This document shows, piece by piece, positions 35,846-50,800 of a DNA stretch of 64,000 nucleotides (the first letter of the stretch is position 1; every line of letters begins with the position of its first letter). The translations under genes were made by a program, and so were the position numbers. The stretch is taken from the NCBI GenBank assembly GCA_029204225.1, contig CM055104.1, forward strand, positions 46,320,986 to 46,384,985. Direction: 5' to 3'. The notes under the pieces were generated by a model that had not been told where the DNA came from, made no database searches, and was given only the letters and a program-made list of their open reading frames with translations. The DNA comes from Diphasiastrum complanatum. Its lineage: Eukaryota; Streptophyta; Lycopodiopsida; Lycopodiales; Lycopodiaceae.

Positions 35846-38800
35846 GTGCGTGATCGATCCTTTTCACAATGCCAATCTCGTGCTTCCAAAAGATTTGCAA
35901 ATGAATTGCTCTCCCAAAAGTAGAATATGCACAGGACTTGATTGATCCACGCATTAATTGCACGAGAATATATTCCATGGATCGCCAGGAAATTTGTGCT
36001 GGATCGATCTAATGGCAGATTTCTTTTCTTTCCGTAACTCTAATATCGATCCATGGTTGGTTTTCCTCTGTTTTGAATGAGCATTTACTGGGTCATAAGT
36101 TCTTGCATCTTGTGAAATTTCAAGTATCTGAATTCTTTTCTGATGGCAGGATAGATCCAGAATTGCATTCTAGCTTGCATTGTACTAGCATTACCTGTCT
36201 TAAAGCATTTTGAGTGCTGGGTTCTTACATTATAAACTATAGCCTTCAAAGGGCTGTCGGTAGTTCGAGATTTCATGGAATGGAGCTTTGATACTAGGCA
36301 TGCTCATAAAAGGCCCGGATGTGTGGTAGCTGTAAGTAGCTATAACTTGTTGAATCTCAATGCACGCATTCTGCCATGGATGCTGTGATACATGCATCGG
36401 ATGCATGAATTTGGAAATAAAGAATGCTCCTTTATGGATCTGCTTTTCTAAATTTTAACTTTCAACTGCAGAACAATTGCTACTAGCTCTTGGGATTCGC
36501 TTCTGTAGTGGTTCCTCCATTGGCGTAAATATGATAAGCAATGGGCTAGTTGTGGGAGATTACATGTTGCCGATTCCTTCCATCACATTAATCTCAGGAT
36601 AGAGACAGCCCAAACTGTAGATAGGGATTGGGGTAGCAATCGATGAAAAAGCTGTCCATAGTCGAAAATTATCTGAATCGTGTCAACTTCTAGGATAATG
36701 AATGCAATGATATGTAGAGAACAATACCTACAGATCGTATTGGTGGCTAATGCCTAGCAACGATGAAGGCTTTCTTAGCACCAGCATGCACGCTGCCAGA
36801 CCGCTGCAATTGTGCCTTTTCTCCACGATTTGCTCTGCTGATTAAGCAATGTACTACAAAAAGAGTACACGCTACAAGACATGGAATGATTGGCTTCGAT
36901 GGGCTGATTCTACGTCCGACTTCCATAGAGTAGTCAGTGCAATTCAGGGTTTCTTCCCATTAGAAGAGATTTGTGGTGATATGGAGCTCCGGCTTGTAGT
37001 TGCAATTATAAGCTGTCTAATAGATTCTTTATCTGTTGCTAATTGCTTCATTTTACGCTAGAAAGTCTCTAACCTATTAGCACCTAGAGGAGCTTGCTTA
37101 TGATGTGCCACCTGCAGGTACGAGAACTATCACACTTATTATGGCGGCGATAAAGATGCACGAAATTTAAACTATTCAGACATGGTATATCCCAGACTCT
37201 GAAATACATCAAGTTTGCTATTTGAGCCTCGTTTGTATTTAAACTTTTGAGTTGTAACTCCTTGAGTAGATGAGCTGCACACTATGGTCTGTTATGGTTC
37301 TACCCATTGCCTTTCTTGTTTTGGGAAAGAATAGGCAGATTAGGCTACAAGTTGACTTCCTGTTGGAACTTGCATATTAAATTTGGCTGCAAAAGTAGTC
37401 ATGTTTCATGTTTTCAAGCTTAGATAATTTAATATTTTTTGTTTCATCATTATACTATAGAGCATGAAATTGCATAAACTTCTTTCGCAGAGTGCAAAGT
37501 TGCTATCCATCTTAGAGTTTTGAAGTAGCTTTCAGTAGGCTAGACGGTTGATGCAAATTGCAATTCTTTACTTCATTGTTTCAATCTATTCCCACATAAT
37601 GTTGGGCTATGTGGTCAAGTCCCTTTTATTTTCAATTAAATTTAGCACGCTTGAACTATGTTGGAGTGCGGTTATAGATATTTGCTCACTAAGTGGTGCA
37701 CTGCCTGTGACCACCCAACGTGAATGTGTGCTGTTGCATAAAGAAGTGAGTTGTGTTGAAGACCATAATTTTAGCCTTCTTTGAGTTAACCTTTCAAGAC
37801 CTCCGAAATCAAATCAAGGCTGCTGAAATCAAGGAACACAAACAAAAAGAATGGGATCAAACCTACCCAACCATATCTAGATCAAACGGATTTAGCCCCC
37901 AAGCTATGGACCACTACCGTTTCTCACAATGTAGGATGGGGGCTGTCAATCCAATAACATGTAGCTACCATTCACAAATCAAGCTCCCCATCCTGGAGAG
38001 GCCTATGGGTATACTTTAAGTACCTTCCAAGGCTCTACCCCAACTAGGAGTGATCTGGGATACCTCATTGGGACACATAAGTAGCCTAACTGGGCCACAT
38101 TTGCCACTGACCAATGAGTCAATGTGTTACATCCACGTCCTAGGATTCGGCATAATCCTAGACTTGGATATTTGGTACTTTAGTGTACAAGTTAATATTA
38201 GTTACACCTCGTCATTCCGGACTAGGCTAGTAATGTAATTAATAACCTTGTGAGGGCCCAAATGCTCTAATTAGGACTTATGCTTCTTGGTTTCCAAGGG
38301 GAGGCTCGAACCTGAGACCAAAGAAACTTTGGATGTCAAGCTAACCAACTAAGACAACCCCGTTGGGTCTAATTAGGACTTATGGAGCTAGTGCATGATG
38401 ATTGACTGCTTTAACTGCATGCAAAGGAGATCAAAAGCAATTGGTTGAGAATTGGCATCCTATATGGAATATTCCTAGGCTTTTGGAGTCTATATAACAT
38501 GTAGGAACTCGCCCATCTCCACAATCTGGTTTTAGTTTCCGATTGTCGGAATAATCTCCTTTCTTGTATTCAGTCACCGTGGCTCGGGGGAGAAGCTGAT
38601 TGGGTTTGACTCTCGGCTTCCAGTTGGTGCATGCAACAGGATCTAGAGGATCTTCACTTAGCGATCCTTACACACTGCTGCTTACATACAAATGTACCGT
38701 CATGGGTTTTAGGCCTCCAAATTAATTATGATTTAACACCATCAGGACCCTAACCCCTTATAATCATAATCAATTCACGGGTCGAGTTAGGCCTCATGAC

Positions 38801-41800
38801 CTCCTTACGAGACATAGATCTGAGGTCAGTCATTTTATGGGCATGACATACTTCCCCCCTTAAACAAGTTTTGTCCTTAAAACTTAAAGTTATGGAAGTT
38901 CTTTCTAAGGCTCTCCCCCAAGAGTCACTGTCATTTGAATTTCCTTTCCATCAAACCAGATGCTCAGTAGTTATATGATTACGTTTTCGTTTAATCCTAG
39001 TATCCAAGACCTTCTCGAGCTCAAATGTAATCTCACCGAATGATTCCTCTTACAGGTCCAAGAAATCTCTAGAACCAAGGTGATCTGCTTCATGCAGACT
39101 TTTCTTTAGTCGACTTACCCCAGAGATCCTCTATATCGAGCGAACAATTTGTAGTGCTTGCTGGTACGCATTACGTTAGAATCCTTTGGGATTTATAAAT
39201 ATACCCAATTCACTATCTAAAAATCTTGAGGTAATCTTTTCATGTTAGCATAATGTCTGTCCCTATCTTGGGCACTTTGGACATTTTCTCGTGCTATTTG
39301 GAGCATTTCTTACATATCATTTAAGAAATCCGTTACCTTCTAAAACTTGATCGTTCGAGTTTTTACTGAAATATTCGATCTAGGTTGAGATCTGTACATA
39401 AGCGGTAGCTGAATGCTTACTACTATTACAAGCAAACTTAATCAACGGTATATACTTCTCCCAATGAGATTGCCCTTGGGAGACATATGCTCGTTCCTCT
39501 AGTTAGTTGTTTTTGTTGTTTGACCCGGGATGGTCAGAATAACTAAAGGTCAAAGACGTATTTAGTTTAGTGAATACGATCGACCAAAAGTAACTGGTGA
39601 ATTAATGTCACTTGGTAATTTGTAAACCATAAGCAAATGTTCCACAAAAGTTCGACCTGAATCAAAAGCCTTTGCGATGGTCTTTACAAGAATAAACGCA
39701 GCCAATCTGGTAAGACGGTTGACTATTACCCAAGTTGCATCATTTTGTTTATTTGTCCTTCGTAACCCAACCACAAAATCCATCAAAATACTATCCCACT
39801 TTTTGTTGGGAATATTTAATGGATGTAATAGACCTCAACTTTAAGGCATTTGGTCTTATTAAGTTGGGATTCGTCACATTTTAACACATAAGATTCTACA
39901 AAGGGTTTAAGCTTTGGCCAATAGAAATTCCTTTTTACCAAATCCAACATATATGTATGCTAGGATGACCTGCACAAGGTGTGTCATTACATTCGTAAAG
40001 AATTTTCTTTAGTAGCATCCACATTAGGCGCACATGTTTTCTCTATCCTGAACAATAGTCCATTGTGGATAGAGAAATTATCAATGCCTCTTTTACCCTT
40101 GCCCTTAGCCTGATTACCTTGCATCTCAGTCTTGCTTAATGATCCTTCTAGAACTCTCCACCAAATTGGTCCAAAATGCAGGTCTTTTCATATAGACCTC
40201 TTAGGGAAAGATAAAAGTCCGCGTTGATTTCAGTGAAGGAAAGTTTGTTCACTTCACTTATTTGACTACGTGCATCTGCCACTCAATTGGTGATGCCTTT
40301 AATGTATCGCACTTCAATGCCAAATTCTTGCATGAGTTTTGCCCAACGGGCCTTATGACCTCTCAAATGATTCTAAAAGTACTTCAAGGGTTGGTGATTT
40401 GTATTCACCATAAATGTATTACTCTATAGGTAATGCCTCCATGATTCCAGTGCATGGATCTCCGCAAGCAACTCATTTTCTTGAGTAGCATAATTAGTTT
40501 GCTTGTCGGATAACTTTTTACTTCAAATGCAACATGCCAGCCCTCTTGTAACAGTATAGCTCCGATAGCCATATCACTTGTGTCTGTGTTAATGAAGAAA
40601 GAGGTATTTGCATCCGATATTTGTAATACAGGAGCTGAGGCAATTAGAAGCTTGAGTTTGCGAAAGCTCTCATCTAATTTCTTGTTCCATCTGATTGGAG
40701 GGCTAGGCGTACCTTTCCATCTTTTGACCTCTTTAATATATTATTAAGAGGGGCAACAATTTTCAAATATTCTTCAATATACTTATGGAAGAACACAATG
40801 ACTAGCCATTCTATTATAGTCTTCAATAAAAAGCTACTCTTGTCTTAAGATTATTACCATAGTATCGAGATGCTTCACGTGCTCTACACTATGACAAATT
40901 TTCCTAGAAAAGGATGAAAGAGATTGTCCATTATTTGTTGGAAAGTAGCAGGAGCATTATTCCGACAGAAAGGTAACTCTAAGAACTGATAATATAGTAT
41001 ATGCACCTGCATGAGCAATACTTTGGAGTTGGTGTTATGTTCGTGCTGATGTCCTTTGGTTTCATATGATTGATGTGGTATATACTTGTTTGTAGCATCA
41101 TTTCTATGGCATGCTTGGTCCATCTCATGCTTGGTAGAGTTCACATGCTCATTTGATAGTTCTCTCATGTTATAATTTATAGCTTTTAGTTCATCATTTA
41201 TACTTCTGTGGCCAATACACATGCAACATGTGCAAGTTTGTGCTAAGATGGTGTATGGCATTTTTAAAATTTATATTTTTGCAACATTTATGCTAGTTAC
41301 ATTTTTTTGTTTATATGTAGCCTCGTCAATTATCGTATATTGAGGAAATTATATATACCCACATTAAGGAAATGTTTAAAACTAGGGAGATTTATGAGGA
41401 TCTTCTCATATTTTGGGCTTATTATTGATTTTTGAGGTAGTACTCTTACTACTTAGACAATGTTTCCTCAAATCGTGGTTTAAATCAAGGCCTAAGGAGC
41501 TTGCCTGATTGTGCTTGTGACTCACTTGAAAGTTTTTCCGAAAATCTATTTGTTGGGTCTTATTCTTACATAAGATGGCTATTTGTCCAAAAATGTCGAA
41601 AACCAGGCGAGTTTCTTTGAGGTTCAAAACTCTTATTCTATTCAACACATCATTTTGTGTAGTTTGTGATCATCTAGAAGTGATATTTTTGATAAATAAA
41701 TAGTCAGGAAATGAAGCACGTATTGATGATGTGCATGACGACTTCGAGGGTTTTAGGTAGTGTAGCTCAAAGCTGGTTGCCTAATTTCCTTTGAGTATGC

Positions 41801-44800
41801 ATGACACTATTCATTTTCAAAGCTATCATATTTATGCTTATGGTCAATAACAATGCATTCAACATTGAACTAAATGTTTTTATGTTGTTGTATTATGGAT
41901 GCTTAGCTTTTTGCAGAGGAAATTGATTTTTTCATGGACACTTGATAACCAAAAACCTTTTTCTAGGTCAATAAGTACTATGACCTTGCAACAAGCTTCT
42001 ATGAGTATGGTTGGGGCCAGTCGTTTCACTTTGCTCACAGGTGAGATCCCTTTGTTTGTAGCTTGTTTAAGGGTGCTCGTATGTAATTCCATTTATATTT
42101 TTTGAATGTGTTCATGGTTGAAATAAATTTATGCTCTTAGTTATATTTCATGAGTTCTTGCTAGTTTTTATTCATGTAGTAGAAAGCTAGATTTTTTACG
42201 TGCTTGGTTTGTGCATTTTTGAGCTCCCGCTTGTATGATGAACTTTTATGTACTCTATTTCATCTTATGTTCCATTTTGGTACTGAAAAGAGAGCAACAA
42301 AATCTCTTCTTCTTCTTCTCTATTTGCTAGATGTTACAAATTTTTTCTTGGAGACATGTTGCTTCAGAAGTTACCATGCTTGGTATGTACTCTTTTAGTG
42401 TTTTGTATCTTTGGTATCTCACAAACCATAATAAAGCTTTGTTTCTTTGTTGTCTTGTCCTCTCAACACCTTTTGAGCTTAGGCTAATCGTATGATTCAT
42501 CTATTTTTTTGTTCGGAGATACATCTAGTTCGCCTCCAAATCGTTTCGGTGTCAAAGACCTTAATGAAGCTTTTCTCCATCTTTCTCAATCCATTGGTCC
42601 ATCGCATCGTCCATTTAGTTAAAGCAACAATTGTAATTTGGCTCCTTGCTCTCGTTTCTGTTTTCCTTGTGGCTTGACAAGTTGCTCAACTGAGTGCATA
42701 AAGAAGATGAAATTCAAATTTTTTTTGATGCGTTTTTCTGGATACTCATCATAGATCATATGACAAGACCAAATCCCCCTCTAGACAGCTTGCATCTAAA
42801 CTATAGCTTGGACACTTGTAATAGTCATTGATTGGATTTACAGGTCCTGTAGGTATTTATTGGGATTTTTGTTGATAGTTTTTGAGTTACTCTTGCTAAT
42901 GATAATGAGCTACTAGTCTTGCCATGATTATGGGGATAAAGAAGATTGTGAGCACATCCTTATCGGTTTGGGTACCATTTTTTTGGTCTTATCTTCCTTT
43001 CTTGTAGGACTATAGTGGAATGCTGATTGCAATTCTTGCTATTCCAGACTTCCTAATGTATCATGATACTTATGTAACACTTTTTGTATGGACAAGTTAC
43101 CTTGCTTCAACTTGGGGCCATTTTTACCAAGTTCTCATAATCTCATTTGATGGTGTAAATTGAACTTTCATGGCAATTCCAAATCCTTTTCAAGTGCCGA
43201 ATGACTTCCCATCCTTGCATTACTCAACTACTTGTAAGTCGTACCCTTTAAAGAAACACCGCGTAAGCTGCTTGTTGAGATTCTGTGGTGTAACTCTTGT
43301 CCAAAATCCAATATCGTTCCCCCCTTTGTAATCAAATGTCTAGCTTATCCACTGAATCTCGTGCCTTTTTGGACAAAAAAGCCTCTTTTTTTGGTAATCA
43401 TGATAATTGCTAAGCATTCTTCATATCCAATCGAAAGTCAACACATAAGACTCGATGGTCCATATGACATAGCACATCTAAAGGTTCAAAATAAATCTAG
43501 CTATGAACCCACATTCTCACCCACTAACCTGACTTCAAATCTACATCTACATTAAATGCAAGTAAGACCATTTTGAAATGTTTACAAGTGTTACATGTAA
43601 ATGTGTTATCTTATCATAATCATTGCTCTTCAAAAGGTTGATTAACAAAATAAAATCTAAAATTTTGAAATACCTCCTTTCAAAGTTCATTTTAAATGGC
43701 ACATAATGATACTCTGGGGGGAGAATTGAGTCAAAACATTAACTTGCAAATTGTGTTTTTGAGGAGGGAGGGAGGGTTTTCTTTGCACAGGAAACAATTT
43801 TCAAGTTGCAAAATTTCTCTCCCAAGTTTCATTTCAAACCTATTTCAAAATGAAAATTGGGGTGGGAGGGGGAATTTTTTAAAATTTTTAGATTTGTTTC
43901 TTTTAAGCTTTTGAATTTTAGAACCTTTGTTTTCATGTTAGGGGGAAAGAGATGAAGAGAAAAGTTGGTTTTTAAACTACAATTACCGTAACCCTATAGT
44001 TCAACCTTCATCTCACTCTATCAATTATAGTTACTAACTAGCCTTAAACCCATCTTGGAACTATTGTTTAAGTGCCACATAGGATTGATTAGTGAGTTAA
44101 TCCAAGCTGATTAACTCACCATGGGCGCAAGAAAAGAGGCCCTTTTTTAGTCCGACAAGGCCCCAATGTCTTGCGCATCATCTTCGAGGCTTCTCAAGCC
44201 CGTCTATGTAATTTTGTCATAAAGGAGGTCACTAGCTTGGGGACTCTCAGCCATTAGAAATGCCTCATTTGAGATCACAAGATTAGCAGTAGCACAATTT
44301 CCAAAGCACCAAGTCAGTTTAAACCATATCCAACAATGCATTAAGATTTTGCTAAAACTCAAAAACCATACAAATGAAGAAAAATGCATCGCCAATGTGT
44401 AGAATTGTGCCACTTCCTCCTAGGGCACCTTTGGGACGTTCTAGCCAGCATTGAAATGATTCGCTGACAATAGCCAACACACTTGATGCATCATTGAACC
44501 TTTACTAGCGGAAGGTGTTTTTATTTCTTCTCTCTTTTTTTAACCAAAATACTATGCAGCTATATAGCGAACAAGGAACTTACACAGGCTTGGCTAGCCA
44601 TGACTCATTGTGTGCGCAAACTTACAAGGCTTGCGGATGGGTGGCTAGATGTTTGCAGCTCAGTGTAGCTTGTGCCATGTTTGCCCTTAAGGAATTGTTT
44701 TCCAAAGGCAAAAATAAAAACAAAAAATTTGCAACAACAAACTGTTTTCTCAAAGAGAATGACACCTTTTAAAGATAGACAATCCTAAATGTATGTAACC

Positions 44801-47800
44801 TAGATCTTCATTGCAAGTACTTTACAACACTACGGAAAAAGCCTTAACTGGACAATTCCCCATAGCAATGTTTTACCAATAACGTGGAATTATCAAATAT
44901 AAGATTGGAGGTTCACTGACCACGTAGCCGCAAAACATCATAGTGAATTGTTATATCCAACACAATAGGAAAGGGCATACATAGTCGTCCTCTACGCAAG
45001 CTTATTCTAGAGCTCCTTAGTAGGACAAAAAGGAGAATATTCACAACAATGCTCCACCATGATCTTTCTTTGAGGAATGATCACCTCCAACCAAGTCCTT
45101 GCTACATTACCTTTTTGTGTCTTCTGGCAATGGAACGATTGCATATAGTGTGCCTAGGACGCTTCCTCTTTGCACTTTGTAAAAGCAAAAAGCTATACGC
45201 TTTCTTTACCACATGTAACCTTGCATTTTATTGGCCCCCTTGTTGACCTTCTAATTAGAAGTTGGTAGAGTTCAATTGACCGAAGCCAACCTCCCAAAAC
45301 TTGTCATTTTGGCCTATTAAACCCTAGGGTGTAGCATTAGAAGCAAAGTATTGAGAAGCAACTAGTTTATGTGCAAGTCTTTTTTTAAGGCAAGAACAGT
45401 AAATTCCACCCCACCACTTGGGGATAGAGGTACTATTGGACAATGTGAGAAACATTTACAGGAGGTGGGATAATAAGAGCCTTGACGTTAGGGCTCGAGG
45501 ATTGGCGACTGTTGAAGAGTAATGCCTATTTTACCCCTTTGGCTAAGCACTAGTGAAGTCGTAAGTTGCACATAACTCATGGGGCATGTTATAAATTAAA
45601 TACATGAGACCCCCCTTTTGTAAGTTGAGTAAATTAGTGCAAGTGGCCCACTTGGCCAAGTAGCTCATTCATATCGTTGACACCTAGACTTTCTATGCAT
45701 GTATTTGAGGTGCTTGCCTCACAAGGGACTTGGAGGACCCACGCCCTCCTCTCTCTCTCTCTCTCTCTCTCTCTAGCAATTCATTTTCTCTTCTAACTTT
45801 TGTTGTGAGGTGCTTATGCAATTCTCCTTGTATGTGATGTTTTCCATAGCTAAGTTTCTCAAGCTTTCATAGTTGATCTAGTATTGAAGTTAAGATACTC
45901 CATAGCTGGGTCTTGCAATTCATCATGGTATCAGAGCAGGTTGTCTAGCCTGTGAGTCTGTGAGTGAGAGAAACTTCAGTGCTCAGATTTTTGAGAAGAT
46001 TCTCATCTCTAAGCACCTCAATCTTGAAAGAGGGAGCTTTTGATCTACAGGAGTCAGATTAGGTTGAATCTTGCACTGTTGGAGAGCTATTGGCAAGGAG
46101 AGTGGAATGATTCAAAAACTTTCTAATTTTGGCTAGTTTTGGGAAGTCATCTGGAGGAGCTTACACAAAAGTAGGGCGCATTTTCCGTAGGGGCTTCTGG
46201 TTTTTGTTCCAGTGGGGCCTAGTGCTTGTGTTAGTGAGGCCATACCAAGTGGCAAGTCATAAGCAAGAGCTGAAGGGTTGCCTTCAAGTGGCTACATACC
46301 CTAGTTGCTGGAAGTTGTTTCTTTTTTGATCATTTTCAGGTTGAGCTTCAATTTGAGCACAAATTTTAGCATGGCTAGTCTTGGGGAGAGTTTGCTAGGT
46401 GAATCTAGCAAACTTGATGGCACAAACTACAGAGTGTGGAACTTCAAGATGGCTAACATCTTGATGGACAGGAATTGCTGGGAGTTAATGACACATATAG
46501 AGCTTGTTCCAACATTTGATCCTGAATTGAAGGACTACATAAACAGGAGACAGAAAGCTCATAGGATGATCAATCTTTCTGTCAAGGACAATATTATTCC
46601 TCACATTTGCAATGCAAAGGATGCAGTGGATGCTTGGACTATTCTGAAGTCTATGTTTGAAACAGTGGATTCAGCCAGACTTGTGTTTTTGCAAAACAAG
46701 CTACATACTCTCAAGCATAGTTGCAGCGAATCTCGATTCGCTGGGTCTGCGATTCGCGACCCAGAATCGCAAAAAAAAAAAAAATTTTTTTTGGAAAAAT
46801 AGCTTATTGCTGAAATTTTTTTAGGGGATCAATGGTCAAACCAGCGTTTTGCCTCTCAGAAGTGCAGTAGATGAGGCACAAACAGATCTTATTTTCAGTA
46901 GCTATCCAGTTGTCATTTGCTTTGGTTTTCAGTAAATGTTAATGCTACAGTTTGGACTATCAACTGTATGGATGATGATCACTTTTGCAATTGGTTCACT
47001 GGAGATGTGAGTGCAATGTACATACAGTTGGGGGCATAAATATTGGGCCCTTCTCGGCGCGCATTTGGACCCCATTTTTATCTACAGGGGGGCGGTGGCA
47101 TTTTTATCTATAGTGTCTATATAGCAAGAAGCTCTAGGGGGTTCGGGGGACAATAGCCCCCCGGGAAACAGGGGGTTCGGGGGGAGGTAGCCCTCTGGTG
47201 GGGGGTTTGGGGGGCAACGCCCCCCAACGGCGGGGTCCGGGGTCCGGGGGTCCCCGACGGTAAGGCCTTTTCATGATTTGGCCTTCCAACTCCCCGAGTG
47301 AAAACACACTTTTTGGTGTTTCGCACCCGAAACAGTCGGCAAACTACACAATCATAATCCCCTCGATCAGAGCTTTCATCTGATACCCATATTGCCTAAA
47401 AAAAATTTCAAAAAAAAAAAAAAAATCGATTCTACACGTTTCTAGGAAAATCCCGAATCGCGAATCGGAATCGTGATTCTGATCGCGATTCTAAATCGCG
47501 ATTCGGGAATCGCGCTGCAACTATGCTCTCAAGATGGAAGCAGGTGCAACACTTGGTGATCACATCACAAAGGTCAAGGACCTTATGGATCAACTTGCTT
47601 CAGTTGGAGAGACAGTAAGTGACAAGAGTATTGTCCCCATAGTCTTGAATAGCTTGTCATTCAACTATCAAGACTATGTGATGTCCCTTTCTGCTAGGGA
47701 TAAACTCCCAACCTTTGGGGAGTCATGTGGACCATAGAATACCTAGTATGACATTGTTTTGTCATTTATATTGTCAAGTGCAACAAGCATTTGCTCACGG

Positions 47801-50800
47801 TTACCTTTGAGGGAATGACATTATCATGTAGATGACCAGTTTCATGTAAAAGAGATTGCAATGTGCATAAAAAATTGAGCTTTGTAGGGAGCTTTTTGAA
47901 TCTCTATGGTTCAACGAGTTTTGGTGTGAATTCCTTCATGTGCTTCTTTACTCGTATCGACATGGATGTCAGATCCGCAATGACTTTATATTACAAACAC
48001 AAAACAACCTTATTCTACAGGCACACAAAACACACGTATTATGATCAATCCCCAATGACCCAGTTTATCCATTTTTACCTCTAGATGATCCTAGAAGCTA
48101 TTTAAAAGCTTAAAACTAGATGTGCATGTGATTCAATGGCCTTCAAGCCGAGCATCTTTTATATGGCTGATGTTATTTCACTTGCACTAGCTGATTATTA
48201 ACTATGTAGCATGTCATGGATCCCCTCCCTCTTGGTGCACGAATATAATCCATCCCATTTGAACGGTTGAGGACCTATGAAGTTGGAAACTATTGTACTA
48301 TTATATTAGCCATATCTTGGATAAAATGTATGGGCTTATTGTAGAGTTTGACTTGAGCGGAGTGGCAGAGCCATAAGGTTTTTGAGCAATCGGAACAAGG
48401 TAGGTTTTAATTTGAGGATACCGCATCAGACCATGTTTCATGTTTTGAGTGATTGTCAAGGAGACAAATCACATAATGGAAAAAGTTATTGTTGCTTTGT
48501 TGACTTCAGAGGGATTTCAATTGGGTACCTCTAGTAGGGTCGATACAAAGGTGCTGAAATCTCGATCTTGCACATAATGTCATTGAAGTTGCGATGGCAT
48601 TACATGAAAGGGTGATTGGATGGTTTAGATTGTGTGCAGGCTTGTCAGACAAGATTTAAGATACGATTGTAGCGAAGTAGGCTTTTAGTACGTTACAAAC
48701 CATTCTTTTGTATTATGATGATGTGGGATTGCTATCATCCTTATGAGAGGGGCCCCAAGCCTATTTTGATGCATCGTAGAGCTTGTGAGATGAGTGGGGT
48801 GGCAATAAAGCCTCGAAGATGAAAGTATAGTCTGTAACACATTCACATCCATAAATGCACCAATAGTCATTTCACCTTGTGGACCAGCCCTTGGAGGTAC
48901 TCTCCTCCTACAATTGCCTTGGTATTTGAATCATGGGGTTTTCAACATAAGACTAGGAGCTATGACTAGACTAGGGCAGGCTTAGATTTTGACATGCACC
49001 CTTACTTTTCAACTTGATGGGCTTTTTTTTTCCCTTTCACATGACATGTATATCCAAGGTTACCTTTCAAATGAAAAATGTATGAACCTTTCAACCACTT
49101 ATACGTATAATATTGTTATAGGATGCTCCGTACTACTCAGTCCCAATTGGACTTCTAGTTTGGCCATAACTGCAGTCCAAAAGTTTCCGGTAAATTGAGT
49201 ATCTCTGTCGGACACTATGGATGACGATAATCCATGAAGTTTGAACACATGCTCAATAAATATGTTAGCTACTTTAGATGCATCAAGCTTTTTACACGTT
49301 GGAATCAAATGAGCCATCTTAGTGAGTTTTTCAACTATAACTAAGGTAGTTGATGGGCTTGGTGGCTCTAATCTGAAATTTTCTGCCGCCATCTTCAGGC
49401 TCTCCCTGAACTACATTCATACACAAACCACAATAAGTACATGTAGGAAATAGAAGCCTAAGGATCCAGGATCTTAACTATTCAATCACACAAAGCATTC
49501 TCAAAAGAAAGAGAGAGATGGCTAGAAACCCTCTTGTAGAAACTTGTGGACAGGCAAGGAGAATAGTTAGTATTGCTTACAAAAGTGTCATACAAATGGG
49601 ATGCACACATATACATAGTCCAAGATGACTATCTAACTTCATGACTATTGGCTATCCAACTACTTGACTATCGACTATCCAACTTTCTATAAGTTACATA
49701 GAAAGAATAAGGTACCTCCAATATGTCAGGTTGGGGTACTTAATGTCACTATTAGGCCTAGTGGACCCACTAGTTCCTACCAAGTTAATTTCATACTAAC
49801 TTAGCTAACTCTAAGTTTATTAGGCCTAATATAATAAATGACCATGGTTACACAACTCTCGACCTTTTGGGTCAAAGTAACCTATGGTAATGTAAGCAAT
49901 TCCATTTACATTCGAACAGTACATAGCATCAACAAGCATGAAACACAGTTGAGATGGTTGCCTTGTCTCCTCCCAACCTTTGCTGCATAGATTATGATAG
50001 GGAATAACTCTCACAAGGCTCAGTTATCCACAATCCTCAAGCACCCCTTAACCCTGACCCTTCCTAACGTTGACACATGGCTAATTCCATGCATAGTCGA
50101 TGCTTGCAACCTGGCAGTGCCTTGAGACATAGGCAAGCAAGTAGGCTAACATCTGGACCAAGTGTCCCAATGAGTATATGACACATGTCTCGTTGACTAG
50201 TCAACGCTCCTACTTTTTAGGAGGTCAGTCCAACCACTCCTAATTAATTACCCAGTACCCTACACCAAGGCTCAACATGTGACTTAGAGGCTTAGTAACC
50301 ATAACAACAGTTTTAATTTTTTAACAAAGATCACCATAGGCCGATGACTTAGCCATTGCCATATTTTACAAAAAGTACATCTGTGCACAAAACCGTAAAT
50401 GACCGGGATAGGGAGTAAAAGCTATAACAACGAGTTCGATAATATCCGAGAGCTGCTATTGAATTGTTCTAGTCACCATGCTTGAGAATGCATCAAAGAC
50501 AATACGAGTGCTTCTCATACAAGAATGGTGTTTAGACATCAAGCCCCCATGTGCCAAGATGCAAACAAATATAGACATCGACAACCAACTACTTGATCAT
50601 AGATTGTCTCCCATAGCTCACTTATTTTTTGATCTACGACTTTATTGCAAAACTTACTCTTTTTGATGTTTATTCTACTATGGGGGGACAACAACCACGA
50701 CCACTCTAGGTTAAGTGATTTGATTAATTAGATACGCTATGTTTTGTCCATAGATATTTATGATATTGGATTTTATAATGTCTTTTGTATTCTTTGAGGC

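Larger units (their letters stand above)
37185..41966 (+). other. SMT1: SMT1 intron 2 (4.8 kb) with retroelements
   Basis: The intron holds an old LTR at about 38090-38560 with a SINE inserted in it, and a minus-strand gypsy remnant at about 38590-41261. The rest (37185-38040 and 41270-41966) has no recognisable gene. Confidence 0.8.
45500..47737 (+). mobile_element. Ty1/copia 5' end: LTR, primer-binding site and gag
   Basis: A primer-binding site TGGTATCAGAGC lies at 45926-45937. The sequence before it, including a short (CT)n at 45750-45773, is the presumed 5' LTR, whose start is uncertain. Gag starts at the ATG 46371 and is cut at 46715 by a hAT element, resuming at 47534. No pol is present after 47737, so the copy is truncated. 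Confidence 0.82.

Noticed and set aside
37753-38019. 88-codon frame in SMT1 intron 2
   Set aside because: The sequence ([20 protein letters not shown]) looks protein-like, but there is no recognisable family and it starts at a non-ATG codon; possibly a retroelement scrap.
38283-38367. Functional tRNA gene on the minus strand
   Set aside because: A and B boxes are present, but the acceptor and anticodon stems do not pair well and the unit is flanked by a target duplication, so a SINE is the better reading.
47117-47326. Proline-rich frame on the minus strand
   Set aside because: It comes from the G-rich core of the hAT MITE and has no domain.
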